Shown here piece after piece: positions 11,035 to 21,610 of a stretch of 64,000 nucleotides of DNA. This DNA comes from Stenogyne calaminthoides. Its lineage: Eukaryota > Streptophyta > Magnoliopsida > Lamiales > Lamiaceae. Position 1 is the first letter of the stretch; each line of letters starts with the position of its first letter. The notes under the pieces were generated by a model. It was not told the DNA's origin. It was given only the letters and a program-made list of their open reading frames with translations, and did no database searches. The position numbers and the translations under genes were made by a program. The stretch covers positions 24,623,667 through 24,687,666 of the forward strand of contig JBBCBC010000007.1 in NCBI GenBank assembly GCA_037126765.1, in the 5' to 3' direction.

Positions 11035-11770
11035 TATAAATAGGGCGTGTATTTCACACTGAAAACTCATACTGTCCCTCTCTGATCTCCCCACTTTTCG
11101 CCTCCAAGCTCCGGCTATGGGCGATTCCGGCGATCTTCTCGTTTTAAAACCCTTTCGGTCAGTAAGCCTCTCTAGCTCTGTGTTCATTGTTTTCAGGACT
11201 CGGACCATCTTTGCGGTTCCTCCATCTCGGATTCTGCTTTTACCGGAGGGTGGCCATACAGCCATTGCCAATTTTTGTTGTTACCCGAGTGGCGGGTCCG
11301 CCGCTGCCGTGACGGCGGGGCCCCTTAACTCATGGTGTCTCGGGTGCCGATCGGGGGAATGGGATTAATGGTGACGAGCCCCTCTTGATACGCGATACAT
11401 ATTTAATGTGAATCCGATCATGCCAAAATGCCCTTCACAATCTCTTGAGTTTTTTGCGTCGTAAAGATGGCACTCGTGCTTGCTCACACGAGAAGCCCCA
11501 TTGCAGCATCTGACATTCCAAGAATGTTGTAACATCCTTTTCTGATAGTTTTGCAGCATCTTCCTCAGTGACCTCCGCGTCCAAGAGATGCCACCCCAGT
11601 AGCAATGTAGTATAGACCAAGTCGCTAGTTCAAGTGGCTCCGTGGTATAGACCAAGTTGCTAGCTCGATTCCGAAAAATGTTTTGTATTGGAATGCTCTC
11701 TTTACCAACCTTCGGGTCTATTATAATGGGGTTTTCCCGACCTCTAGGTCTTTATTAATGAAATTCTCCT
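11035..11770 (+). other. Second antisense unit of Gypsy C: TATA box, short ORF and 3'-end motif
   Basis: TATAAATAGGGCG at 11035 is followed by a leader resembling the one at 8068 (CCCACTTTTCGCCTCCAAGCTCCGGC) and an ATG at 11117 opening an 83-codon frame with no recognisable domain. The motif CTTCGGGTCTATTATAATGG..CCTCTAGGTCTTTATTAATGA lies at 11711-11770. I read it as a degraded second transcription unit; translation is uncertain. Confidence 0.4.
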
Positions 11771-11965
11771 TTTTAATTCCTTCATTGTGTTGACTTAATT
11801 TTCTTATGCGACTTTCGCTTAGTCCTTGTCGTCTTATTTTGTATGCGACTTATTTCTTGGACATTTGTGTAGCCATCTTATAAAGTCGGGGGATGACCGC
11901 ACCGCTAGGGTGGCGACCTCACCTCCAGTCTTTCTAAAGTCGGACCTCTGGTTCGCACGTTATCA

Positions 11966-12093
11966 ATCATGTCTTTCATGCGACCTGCATGTTTTCGATC
12001 ATGTCTTTCATGCTACTTGCATGTTATCGATCATGTCTTTCATGTGGTATGCATTTCATCGATCATATGTTTTTCATGCGACCCGCTTGGTTT
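11966..12093 (+). repeat. Four tandem copies of a 32-bp unit
   Basis: ATCATGTCTTTCATG-like units start at 11966, 11998, 12030 and 12062, an exact 32-bp step, each with a CATG...GCATGT/GCATTT core. They lie between the Gypsy integrase and the second antisense unit. Tandem repeats near the 3' end are common in Tat elements and can seed satellites. Confidence 0.8.
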
Positions 12094-12184
12094 ACATAGG
12101 AATCTTACATTTCAAAAAGAAGAGAGAATTGTTGTTACTGCAAATACTTGTTTACATCGGCTTGATCGATACAAGGACCTAAAT

Positions 12185-13339
12185 CTACTGGTAGTATTTT
12201 TTCAAATGAGTTGCATTCCACGGATATTGAGCCTTGGTCCCATCTGCTTTTTCGAGCTCGTATGCTCCGTTTGGTAGGACCTTCGATATCTGGAATGGGC
12301 CCTCCCAATTGGGGCCGAGGGCACCTTTTGAGTCTCCGAGTATCTTCTTCTGTACTAGGTCCCCAACCTTAAAGCGTCGAACTCGCTCTTTAGAGTTGTA
12401 ATATTTCTCAGACCTCTGCTTGTATCTGGCATTTCTCATATTAGCCTCTAATCGCTTTTCTTTGAGTAGGTCTAGGTTCCTCTCCAGGGCCTCATCATTG
12501 TGATCGAAAGCGACTTGGCTAGTCCGGAAAGTTGGGACATCGACCTCCGCAGGCACCACTGTCTCAGTTCCGAAGGATAGCGAATAAGGGGTTTCGCCCG
12601 TCGAATTCCTGCAGGTTGTTCTGTACGCCCATAGCACATCTGGTAGCTCGCTAGCCCATTTTCCTTTCCCCCTTTCGATCTTGGCCTTGAGCATGTGCTT
12701 TATGATTTTGTTCACAGCCTCGACCTGTCCGTTCGATTGGGGGTGGTATGGGGTGGAGAATAGCTTTGTGATCTTCCATTTTTTGAAGAAGGTGTCGATC
12801 TTCATACCGTCGAACTGCTTCCCGTTGTCTGATATGATGGCTTGAGGCAGTCCGAATCTGTAGATAATGTTGCGCCAAATGAACCTGATGACATGATCTT
12901 GGTCGATGGTTGCCAGTGCCTCAGCCTCGGCCCATTTTGTGAAGTAATCCACCGCTACTAAGGCATACTTGACCGATCCTGGGGCCTTTGGGAGTGGCCC
13001 AATGATGTCTATCCCCCACTTGGCAAAGGGCCAAGGACTGAGGATACTCGTGAGTTCTTCAGGTGCGACCTTGATAGAGGGGGCATAAATCTGACATTTG
13101 TGGCATTTGCGGGCGAAGACGATGGCATCGACCCTTAAGGTTGGCCAAAAATATCCCAGCCTTGTGGTTTTGTGGGCCAGCGACTCCCCCCCAGTGTGGT
13201 TTCCGCATGCCCTTTCGTGTATTTCCCGCAGGATGACTTGACCTTGTTCGGGTGTTGTACATCGAAGTAGGGGTATGCCGAAGCCTCGCTTGTACAACTC
13301 CCCGCCGATCATTGTGTAACGGGCGGCCCGCAACTGCAA
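12185..13339 (-). CDS. Gypsy C integrase domain (open)
   Basis: An uninterrupted 384-residue frame. Residues about 40-84 hold the HHCC zinc finger (H..H in ERACGNHTGG, CHKCQ). The catalytic core shows GIDIIGPL (Asp), IISDNGKQF (Asp) and NGQVEAVNK (Glu), in normal DDE spacing. The C terminus has the GPF-type segment LGPNWEGPFQI and ends HLKKYYQ. It would normally be the last domain of the Gag-Pol polyprotein; a stop at its upstream edge (about 13350) separates it here. The ATG is just the first Met of the frame. It joins retroelement cDNA to host DNA in the nucleus and is the best preserved part of this element. Confidence 0.93.
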   Translation of the reverse strand: MQLRAARYTMIGGELYKRGFGIPLLRCTTPEQGQVILREIHERACGNHTGGESLAHKTTRLGYFWPTLRVDAIVFARKCHKCQIYAPSIKVAPEELTSILSPWPFAKWGIDIIGPLPKAPGSVKYALVAVDYFTKWAEAEALATIDQDHVIRFIWRNIIYRFGLPQAIISDNGKQFDGMKIDTFFKKWKITKLFSTPYHPQSNGQVEAVNKIIKHMLKAKIERGKGKWASELPDVLWAYRTTCRNSTGETPYSLSFGTETVVPAEVDVPTFRTSQVAFDHNDEALERNLDLLKEKRLEANMRNARYKQRSEKYYNSKERVRRFKVGDLVQKKILGDSKGALGPNWEGPFQISKVLPNGAYELEKADGTKAQYPWNATHLKKYYQ

Positions 13340-13348
13340 CTGTCGATC

Positions 13349-14626
13349 CTAGACGCGATCAGGTGGCAATAGGCCGCTTATCAAATACTCCATGATGTGT
13401 GTCATCCAGTTCGACACCGGGTTTTCTAATGTTGTTACAGTTACTTGCGTGGTGGATGGGTGGGGAAGTGTCGTGATGGTGACATCCTTCATATCTGGTG
13501 ATCCCTCGGAGGTCGCCAACCTGGCTAAAGCATCGGCTCGCGAGTTTCGCTCTCTCGGTATCAGCTTGACATGGATCTGCGTGAACTTCATGCACAGTGT
13601 TTTCACAACTTCCTGATAGGCCGCCATCCTGTCGTCCCTAGCCTCGTATTCCCCCAAAACTTGGCAGGCCACGAGTTGGGAGCCGGTATGAACTTGCAAT
13701 CTCTTGACCCCCATGGTTGTTGCCATTTCCAGGCCGCTGATGAGAGCCTCATACTCAGCCTCATTGTTTGTCGCAGGAAAATCGAAGGTAATGGAATTCT
13801 GGAATGAGATACCCTCAGGGCTCAATAAAACCACCCCGGTACCTGACTTGTGAGAGGTCGCCGACCCATCCACGAAAAGCTCCCACGGTAAGCTGCCTGA
13901 ACTTCCCTCTTCTGTCGGGAACGTAAGCTCTACTAGGAAGTCGGCCAGTGCATGAGCCTTGATGGCAGGTCGTGGCGCGTAGATTACGCCGTACTGCCCG
14001 ACCTCAATGGCCCATTTGAGGCATCGGCCCAAAGTGTCCGGACGGTGGAGTACATTCCGCAGTGGTAGGGAAGTGAGAACCTCGACCTGATGGTCGAAGA
14101 AATACGGTCTCAGTTTTCTCACGCTCATGACTAATGCGTATGCCAGCTTCTCTAGCGAGGGGTAGCGTTGCTCCGTCTCGTTCAATGTCTGGCTAACGAA
14201 GTAAACGGGCATATGAACCGGACCTTCTGCTCGGACCAGTACCGTGCTCAAGGCGGTCTCCGAAGCCGCGAGATACAAGAACAACTTCTCTCCTGGAACA
14301 GGTTTGGACAGTATGCTCACATCCGCCAGGTAAGCTTTGATTTTTTCAAAAGCGTCCTGGCTTTCGGGTGTCCATTCGAATTTTGCCTTCTTACGGATTG
14401 TGTCGAACATCGGTTTGCATTTGTCCCCCATCCGGGAGATGAATCTGCTCAGGGCAGCTAGGCATCGCGTGAGTCTCTGAACTTCTCTCACATTTCGGGG
14501 TGCCCCCATGTCTAGTACAGCTTTAACCTTCCCTGGGTTCGCCCCGATGCCCCGCTTACTGACCAAGTGTCCCAAGAACTTCCCCGACTCCACTCCAAAG
14601 TTACACTTCTTGGGGTTGAGTCTCAT
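13349..14626 (-). pseudogene. Gypsy C RT C-terminal part, RNase H and second (archaeal-type) RNase H
   Basis: A 425-residue frame. The start (LNPKKCNFGVESGKFLGHLV) is the end of the RT palm/thumb. The RT-linked RNase H follows with YFVSQTLNETEQRYPSLEK. Residues about 250-370 form the second RNase H: LFVDGSATSHKSGTGVVL (first Asp), NNEAEYEALISGL (Glu), VHTGSQLV where DSQ is usual, and ERNSRADALARLA (last Asp). The Asp to Gly change at TGSQ would remove a catalytic residue. Two RNase H domains in tandem mark the Tat lineage. A frameshift separates it from the RT active-site part. Confidence 0.9.
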
Positions 14627-15078
14627 GCTGAATTTTCTGAGGATTTCTAATGTCTGCGAAAGTGAAGCAAGTGGTCTTCTCTTTTTAGGCTTTTGACGAC
14701 GATGTCGTCAACATAGACTTCTACCGACTTCCCTATCTGGTCGGCAAACATGTGATTGACCAGCCTTTGATATGTTGCCCCTGCATTTTTCAAGTCGAAC
14801 GACATTCTCTTCCAGCAATATAGGTTCTTTTCCGTCAGAAACAAGGTGTGCTGTCGATCTGGTTCGTGCATGGCTATTTGGTGATATCCCGCGAAAGCAT
14901 CCATGAATGACATCATTTCGTTTCCAGCCGTATTATCTATCAGGTGATTGATATGTGACATCGGGAAGAAGTCTTTAGGGCAGGCCTCGTTGAGGTCGCT
15001 GAAGTCGATACATAACCGCTAGGTCCCATTGGATTTCTTTACCAATACTACATTGGCTACCCACTGTGGTTGGTCGGC
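14627..15078 (-). pseudogene. Gypsy C reverse transcriptase core
   Basis: Reading down from 15078: WVANVVLVKK, a stop in place of the usual Trp/Arg after NGT, CIDFSDLNEACPKD, then the frame from 14961 with MDAFAGYHQIAM (first Asp) and YVDDIVVKS (Asp pair, near 14705). Stops near 15078 and 15020 and a frameshift near 14645 break it. The domain copies element RNA to cDNA in the particle. Confidence 0.88.
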
Positions 15079-16167
15079 CTACATGACCAGGTCGTTATTT
15101 AGCAGTTTCTTTACTTCTTCCGCCAAGGCGGCATACTTCTCAGGGCCAAATTTTCGCCTCTTCTGAGCAATCGGCTTCCGGGATGGATCAATGTGGAGTC
15201 GATGGCATGCGATCTCTGGATCGATCCCCACCATATCTTTGTGCGACCAGGCGAAGACATCTAGGTTCTTTTTGAGAAAGTCAACGACTTCTCCCTTCAG
15301 GTCGTTCGGTATCTTGGAGCCAATAATGACCTCCAGATCCAGGCAAGTTGGATCGACCTTGACCTTCTCTAGCTCTTCCCCCGGGACGGCTCTGGGGCCA
15401 TCTCGTCGGGGATCATCGATTTCGGCCTCGATCATGAATTCATCAGGTTCGTGCCCTATTCTTGGGTCGAGGTCGTTGTAGGTTCTTTTCCTGTTTATCC
15501 TTGTCTCACTTAATTCTTCATTATGTTTATTGGTATCTATTACAAGTGCTTGTTTGAAAGGTACTAGTGCAGAATTGAAAGGAGACGAAGAGTAAGTCAA
15601 ACAATCTCTCGCATCAACTTGGTCGCCCTTAACGGTGCCGACCACCCCACTCGTGGTGGGAAACTTTACACAAAAATAGAAAGTAGAGGACGCAACCTCG
15701 AATTCATGTTCAAAAGGCCTCCCTAGGAAACCATTGTAGGTTCTGGGGAGATCGACTACTAAAAAGTCTAAAAGCCTAGTTGCCCTAACCTCACTATTAA
15801 GTGTAGAAACCAGCACAACGGCCAATCGGATCATCTCGGTGGGCCTCACAGTAGCGTCGCCAAACCCTTTCATGAGGTGGTCGCATGGGGTGACATAGGC
15901 ATCGTAATCCCCGAGTTGATCGAGGGTCTTCTTCAATAGGATGTTGCAGAAAGCCCCCCCGTCGACCAGGAGTCGGCACACCATAGTCCCCATGATGTCG
16001 GCCCGGATCACCAAGGGATCGACATTGGGCTTGTCCTGTTCTCTGAACTCGATAGTATTGGACTCTTCCCTAACGGCGAGGATGGGCAACACCATCTTCC
16101 TGGCGTTCTCTAACTCCCTTATTTCGGCTTTCAGCCTTAAGCGCAGGGGGGAGTGGTGGCTAGCCAC
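15079..16167 (-). pseudogene. Gypsy C aspartic protease and RT N-terminal region
   Basis: A 362-residue open frame. LLVDGGAFCNILL (residues about 65-77) is the retropepsin-like active site in the D-G-G-A form seen in Tat elements, followed by NGFLGRPF. The last third reads FAWSHKDMVGIDP and RRKFGPEKYAALAEEVKKLL, the entry into the RT. It is bounded downstream by a stop at 15079. The frame belongs to the same polyprotein as gag and integrase; the ATG at 16167 is not a natural start. Confidence 0.85.
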
Positions 16168-17887
16168 CCCCGGTCCCCCCTGGGGAGAGAGTGTGTATCA
16201 TGCGATCTCCTGCATTTTCCGGCATGGGCGGGACTGGTCGCTCCCCTTGCACCGCTCCTTGGTTGTTGTTCCTGTGGACACACTCTCCTTGCTGAGGACC
16301 TCACGGGGCCTGGTCCCCATTCTTCTGAGGTCGCCTGATGAACTCGTCAAGCAGGCCATCCTCATATAAAATCCAGAGTTGGGGCAACAGGTCCTTGCAC
16401 TCACTGGTATAGTTCCCAGTCTGTTCATGAAAGTGGCAATACTTGTTGGGGTTCTGTTTGCCATTATTCTTCACCGGGAGGGGCGGGAGAAGCAGTTCCC
16501 GCTCCCGGATCTGAGTGAAAATGTTTTCGGGGGTCATGCCCAGGGCATCCATTAATTTCACCGGAATGCTTTCCTCAAAAGGCTTGAAGCTTCCAGGCGG
16601 CTTGTACTGCGAGGAAGACTTTTTGGAACTTTTCTTGGGATCCGTGACCTCCTTAGTCTCAGATAGTCGGGATTCCAAGAGCTTCGCCGTATGTATCAGG
16701 TCACTAGCCCACCTCCAAAAGTCGGCGTAGCTGGTCGGGTACTCGGCCATCATGCGCCGCCAGAGTTTGGTCCCCTTCTTCAGGCCGGAGACAGCCCCCA
16801 TCAATTTTGCTTCATCCCCAATGGGATCTCCTTCCAAAATCAGCTTGTCGATCCTTTCAATGTAGGACCGATCAGATTCAGTATCCCCCTGATGGGTGTT
16901 CATCAAGCGCTGCCTGGTCACAGGTCGGGGCGCCAGGGCGGTGAAATGCGTTAAGAATAGGCGAGCGAGTTGCTCGAAAGTGTCCACTGACAGGGCGGCA
17001 GAAGGTGAACCATTGGTGAGCACAGTGCCAGGGTCGAGAGAACAACCAACATTTGGTCGCATCGATGGCGCTCATAGAAGCTATGTTGTAGTTGTGCCGC
17101 TACATGGACCCTTGGGTCGGGCCGTTCCCCATCAGAATGCGATCCAATGTCGCGACATTGATCTTCCTTTGAGTAGCCGCCAAGGTGACCAAAGTTCAGA
17201 GTGGGGGAGTCCGGGATGGCGAGGAAAGGGTCTGTCCCTACTGGCCCATTTCGACTCTCCATGTGTTCCATCAGTTGCTTGACCGTGCAGGTTAGCGCTG
17301 TGACCTGATCATCGTGGCGGTCAGTGGTCGCGTTTGCACTTGCTCAGCATTCACGGCCGACCCCCTCGGTAAGTCGTTATGGTGGAGGTTCAGTGTAAGG
17401 GCGAGATCACGCTGCACTTGCTCAGCATGACGAGGCTCAGATTGTGCCTCATCTTCCACGTTCCTTGGGCTTGCCGACCCCCGAGATCGCCAAGTCGGTC
17501 GAACACATTGCTCGACCATGCCGGCCTCCTAAGGAGCTGGCGATTGTGGACCAGGGCATGTCTGGCCGGATCGTAGGCCAGTTGGCCCACCGAATGCACC
17601 TTTCGGGCTTGAGCAGCCTACTTTTTCGAGGGTCCGACCTCCTGGGTGCCGTTCTTAGGGGGAGGCTGTACATCTTCCTCATCAAACGCGAGAGGTTTCT
17701 TATTGAGGACGGCCATCACGACCTTTCCATCCTCGGGCATCTGCACCAGGTTCCACCAGTCAGGGGTCATCAACGGTTCTTGCTGGCGAGCGTGATGGGA
17801 GCCGGAGCGTTGAGGGCTCATAGAGGCTTCGCGCCCATCGCGGGTGCCCAGATCTTGCCCGTTCAGATTGGCTTGATTGCTTGCCAT
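16168..17887 (-). pseudogene. Gypsy C gag
   Basis: The likely start is ATG 17887, 65 nt after the primer site on the minus strand. It opens an 89-codon frame ending at a stop at 17618. After several frame changes the main part resumes at 17062-16301. This includes the retrotransposon gag fold region (AGxK-like GAVSGLKKGTKLWRRMM, YADFWRWASDLI) and a zinc-knuckle-like YCHFHEQTGNYTSEC, where a His is usual after the Gly. Gag assembles the particle. It has at least two frameshifts. Confidence 0.82.
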
Positions 17888-17951
17888 TGGTATTGATCAG
17901 AGATGAGATGGGTCTTCCTACGAACAAAGTGATTTCACAGGAATTGATCTT

Positions 17952-17967
17952 CCCCCAGACGGCGCCA
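17952..17967 (-). promoter_or_regulatory. Gypsy C primer-binding site
   Basis: The minus strand reads TGGCGCCGTCTGGGGG five bases after the LTR end. TGGCGCCGT-type sites are common in plant Gypsy elements and pair with the 3' end of a tRNA; I did not fix which tRNA. Confidence 0.75.
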
Positions 17968-17972
17968 ATTAT

Positions 17973-18498
17973 TGTACCCGGTTTTGTTACCGACGAACAA
18001 GCAAACAATTTAGTAATGCTCCGATCAATACCACAGCGAAAGCAATAAATGACAAGTGATTTGATTACCCAGTTCGTCTTTGGAATAGACTACGTCTGGG
18101 GGCACCAAGCCAGGATTTGTACTGTATAATATATATGCCTAGGGTGCTAAAAGTTCGATCCCTTACAACGAACACTACAAGTGATATTTATAGACATAAA
18201 TCTAGGGCTACAGTCTTCGTGGGCTTTCTCTCGTGGGCTGATCAGGGTTTCCTTCCTTGCTCCGCAAGTCGCGCTCACGGATATGCTTTCCCTGGATACA
18301 TCCCGAGAAATCCGCCTCACCATAACTGCCCGAATCTCGTCCATATATATCTCCAACCGAAGTTGTGATCTCTTCGACTGCGACTTCCGGCTCTTTAAAG
18401 TTGCACCGCGACCTTCTTGTTATGTCAGGCCGCAGGCGACCTCCCGAAACTCCAAAGCCGCCTCCCGTCCTGCCCCAACTGGACAAAGTCGGATAACA
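17973..18498 (-). repeat. Gypsy C 5' LTR
   Basis: It is the partner of 7246-7769, 526 bp, starting TGTACCCGG and ending GGATAACA on the plus strand. It sits next to the primer site, so it is the 5' LTR in element orientation. Confidence 0.92.
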
Positions 18499-18678
18499 CG
18501 TTACATATGAAATTACCCAATCACAAGCCTTCCTTAGGTCGGGTTATCTCCCCATACAATAGAAGGCATGATGATATGAGCCTTGTAAGATATCAACAAA
18601 AGATCTATCCAGTAGACCACCAAAGTCTTTCAGCAAATAGACTATGACTACCAAAGCAAGTGGTCAAAATGAACCACT
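18499..18678 (-). other. Leader and possible gag start of Copia A, right of the Gypsy insertion
   Basis: This is 180 bp between the Gypsy LTR and the Copia primer site. An ATG at about 18571 opens an 11-codon frame and stops; no frame joins cleanly to the gag at 7245. The block is assigned to Copia A by its primer site and by position. Confidence 0.6.
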
Positions 18679-18690
18679 GCTCTGATACCA
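18679..18690 (-). promoter_or_regulatory. Copia A primer-binding site (tRNA-Met)
   Basis: TGGTATCAGAGC on the minus strand, two bases after the LTR, is the standard initiator tRNA-Met primer site of plant Copia elements. Confidence 0.9.
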
Positions 18691-18692
18691 CT

Positions 18693-20542
18693 TGTTGGTC
18701 CCGGTGCAAACGAGTCTTACACGTGTATAGGGGGGAATACACGTGTTCATAGATTTTTAAAACTTTTTCTTCACTGAGGTCAGAAGGGTTAGGTTGTCCT
18801 GAGAATTTTGCCCTGAGAAGCACAAATCGCCCTGAGTCACAGTCTACTGAGACAGTGATCCTGAGCAGCTTTCACAAACTTCAGATTAGCCCAACTGATC
18901 CTGAAATTATCAGAGATCCTGAGAAGCTTGGATCAGATAATTATCTTACTGAATACTCAGTAGAGTTAGTTCAGTTTGGTAACTATCTGTTCTAGCTAAT
19001 CAAGAGTGCGGAATGGTTGCCCCTAAATTTATACTCGTTTTAACTTGCTAAAATCTTCTTCCTTTAATAAATCAGTGGTTAAGGCTGTGATCAATTTGAT
19101 GCAAGTTCAGTGGATTGGTTCCAACTGAATCTCAGTAAAATATGCTTTCAGTGAAAATCATGCAACATATATAATGCAGTACAGAAAGCAAACAACACAG
19201 CAATTATAATGATTTAGAGACTCAAGCTCCTACATCCACTCTCCCTGATCTTCAGAGAAATTCCTTAACACACTTCCTAAAGCTTTTAGGCTGACTCACT
19301 GCAGCTTACTAACTTTTCTACCTTGAGTTTTCTGGCTGACTCACTGCAGCTTACTAACTCAATCACGCACACAAGTTTTCAGACTACCACAAGTAGCTTA
19401 CTAACTTCTTCTCTAGAGTTTTCTGGCTGGCTAACTTGTAGCTTACTCTCTCTTTACAACTCTAACTCACCAACAAATCACACACATTCAAACTACCTTA
19501 TCTAAGGGTTTGGGTTTGGGTTGGTTTCCAACTAGGGTGAGATATCCTTTACAATAAGAACAAATGCAAAGGCTAGGATATCTCTACTAAGCTTTGAATA
19601 TTTCTATCAAATCTAGGCTTAGTGTAGTGAGCTCTCTCCAATGTGAAAAACTTGGGAAATTCTAGGGTTTTCGAGTGCTACAATTTGCAAGAATATGAAT
19701 GAGCTCTTGAGTTGCTGTAATTTCCCGTAAACTCTTAATGTTGAAGGCCACTGGTATTTATAGGCAACTTTACCAAAGGTTACTCTTGAAAAACTATCCG
19801 TTGGAAGAGATAGCATCAAGGGTTTCCTCTTCTGGTTATTGATGAACGACTATTTTAGGGTTTGAATAATCCCTTGCATGGTTTGGGTAACTAGTAACCA
19901 ATGCAGCCAATCACCACGTTTTTGCAGTCTGGAACATAATACTACTGACAAATTCAGTGTCCTGTCGCTTTCAGTGTCAGTGTAGTACAGTGTTGTCTTC
20001 CTCTGATTGGTTCTTGTCTTCAATGAATGTAGAAAAACAAAACGACTCTTTTAGGTCAATCTCTCTGAATGAGACAACCTTAAACAACACTTAGTTTAGT
20101 TCCTTTTGTCTGCACTTGAATGTTTTGGGCAATATCTATTTTTTTTTTCAGTTTTGTATGTATTCAGATAGATATTTCTTCAGTGCCTCTGAACATTCAG
20201 GTCATCATGAGTCTTCAGTAACTACTGAGTTCTTCAGTAACTTCTGAGACTTCTGATCTTCAGTATCTTCTGAGTCTTTAGATCTTCAGTATCTTCTGAG
20301 TCTTCAGATCTTCAGTATCTTCTGAGTCTTCAGATCATCAGTATCTTCTGACCATTCAGGTTTACCTGAGTCTTCAGTATCAAAACTTTGATTAATATCT
20401 GGTGACTATACATTGTGCAGATATCTTCCTTAACAATTCTATACTGAAACCTGACTCAAACTATCAAGATTATCCTGAACATGTCATACTCAGGGGTTTT
20501 GGGATCTAATCAAAACTTCTCTATTAAATTCATCTCCCAACA
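18693..20542 (-). repeat. Copia A 5' LTR (1850 bp)
   Basis: It starts TGTTGGTCCCGG next to the primer site and ends CTCCCAACA, giving the TG...CA ends. A reverse-complement copy of part of it follows directly (20543-21597), which confirms the boundary. Within it are a tandem 26-bp array and many CTGAG/TTCAG words. Confidence 0.88.
20256..20359. repeat. 26-bp tandem array in Copia A LTR
   Basis: GATCTTCAGTATCTTCTGAG units start at 20256, 20282, 20308 and 20334, an exact 26-bp step; the fourth is diverged. Looser TCTTCAG/CTGAG units flank it. Position inside the LTR upstream half suggests enhancer-type repeats, which is inference. Confidence 0.85.
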
Positions 20543-21597
20543 ACCAGTGACCTTCACCATTGAAAGGTTACGGGAAGTCAAAGCAACTCAAGAGCTCCTT
20601 CGTATTTTTGCAAATTGAAGCACTCAAAAAACCTAGAATTTCCCAAGTGTTTCACATTGGAGAGATCTCATTCACTAAGCCTAGATTTGATAGAAGTATC
20701 CAAAGCTTAGTAGAGATATCCTAGCCTTTGCATTTGTTCTTATTGTAAAGGATATCTCACCCTAGTTGGAAACCAACCAAACCCAAACCCTTTGATAAGG
20801 TAGTTTGAGTGTGTGTAATTTGTTGGTGAGTTAGAGTTGTAAAGAGTGAGTAAGATGCAATTTAGTCAGCCAGAAAACTCTAGAGAAGAAGCGAGTAAAC
20901 TGTTTTAGACAGTCAGAAAGCTTGTGTGTGTTGAGTTAGTAAGGTGCAGTGAGTCAGCCAGAAAACTCAAGGTAGAAAAGTTAGTAAGCTGCAGTGAGTC
21001 AGCCTGAAAGTTTTAGGAAGTGTGCTAAGAAATTTCTCTGAAGATCAGAGAGAGTGGAAGTAGGAGCTTAAGTCTCTGAACCACTATAATTGCTGTGTTA
21101 TTTGCTTTCTGTATTGCATTATATTTGTTGCATGTTTTTTACTGAAAGCACATTTTACTGATGTTCAGTTGGAAACAATCCACTGAACTTGCATCAAATT
21201 GATCACAGCCTTAACCACTATTTTACTAAGGAAGAGATTTTCAGCAAGCTAAAACGAGTATAAACTTAGGGTCAACCATTCCACACTCTTGATTAGCTAG
21301 AACAGATAGTTACCAAACTGAACTAACTCTACTGAGTATTCAGTAAGATAATTATCTGATCCAAACTTCTCAAGATCTCAGATAAAACTCAGGATCAGTT
21401 GGGCTAATCTGAAGCTTCAAAGTCGCCAGATCATTGTCTCGATGAGACTCGACTCGTAGGCGATTTGTGCTTCTCGGGAAAAATTCTCAAGACAACCCCG
21501 ACCCATCCGATCTCGAAAAGAAAAAGTTTTAAAAATCACTGAACACATGTATTCCCCCCCCATACACGTGTGAGACTCGTTTGCACCGGGACCAACA
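20543..21597 (+). repeat. Inverted partial LTR of the Copia A family (target of Copia A)
   Basis: From ACCAGTG at 20543 to GGGACCAACA at 21597 the sequence is the reverse complement of about 18693-19760, with point differences and small indels. It begins in the middle of the LTR exactly where Copia A ends. The simplest reading is that Copia A jumped into an older LTR of its own family lying in the opposite direction, and the rest of that LTR is beyond base 1. The base after its end is not a primer site, so this is a 3' or solo LTR end. The next five bases, CTCAT, may be its target duplication. Confidence 0.85.
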
Positions 21598-21610
21598 CTC
21601 ATGTCATGTC

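Larger units (their letters stand above)
7246..18498 (-). mobile_element. Gypsy C: Tat-lineage LTR retrotransposon with antisense genes, inserted in Copia A
   Basis: Direct repeats 7246-7769 and 17973-18498 begin TGTACCCGG and are highly similar. Between them on the minus strand come a primer site (17952-17967), gag, protease, RT, RNase H, a second archaeal-type RNase H, and integrase, the Gypsy order. The dual RNase H and the 4.4 kb region between pol and 3' LTR carrying antisense ORFs are hallmarks of the Tat (Ogre/Retand/Grande) group. It splits Copia A at the gag start. The flanks GGTGT (left) and CGTTA (right) do not match, so a clean target duplication is not seen. Coding parts contain stops and frameshifts. 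Confidence 0.92.
1..20542 (-). mobile_element. Copia A: SIRE/Maximus-like LTR retrotransposon, left end outside window, split by Gypsy C
   Basis: Reading on the minus strand, the 5' LTR (18693-20542) is followed by a tRNA-Met primer site, a short leader, then after the Gypsy interruption (7246-18498) gag, protease, integrase, RT, RNase H and an extra 3' ORF running off the window. The order protease-integrase-RT-RNase H defines Copia. The RT block with FEMSMMGE and GLQVKQ, the very large gag and the extra ORF after pol are typical of the SIRE/Maximus (Sirevirus) lineage. The right end TG...CA is at 20542. The 3' LTR lies left of base 1, so the target duplication cannot be tested. Several stops and frameshifts make the copy inactive. 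Confidence 0.9.

Noticed and set aside
11966..12093. Short regular repeats as a CRISPR array
   Set aside because: The units are contiguous with no unique spacers, lie in a plant retroelement, and there are no cas genes.
13392..16954. Plus-strand ORFs opposite Gypsy gag-pol
   Set aside because: Mirror frames of well-supported enzyme domains on the minus strand.
20256..20359. 26-bp repeats as a CRISPR array
   Set aside because: Head-to-tail tandem units inside an LTR; no spacer sequences.
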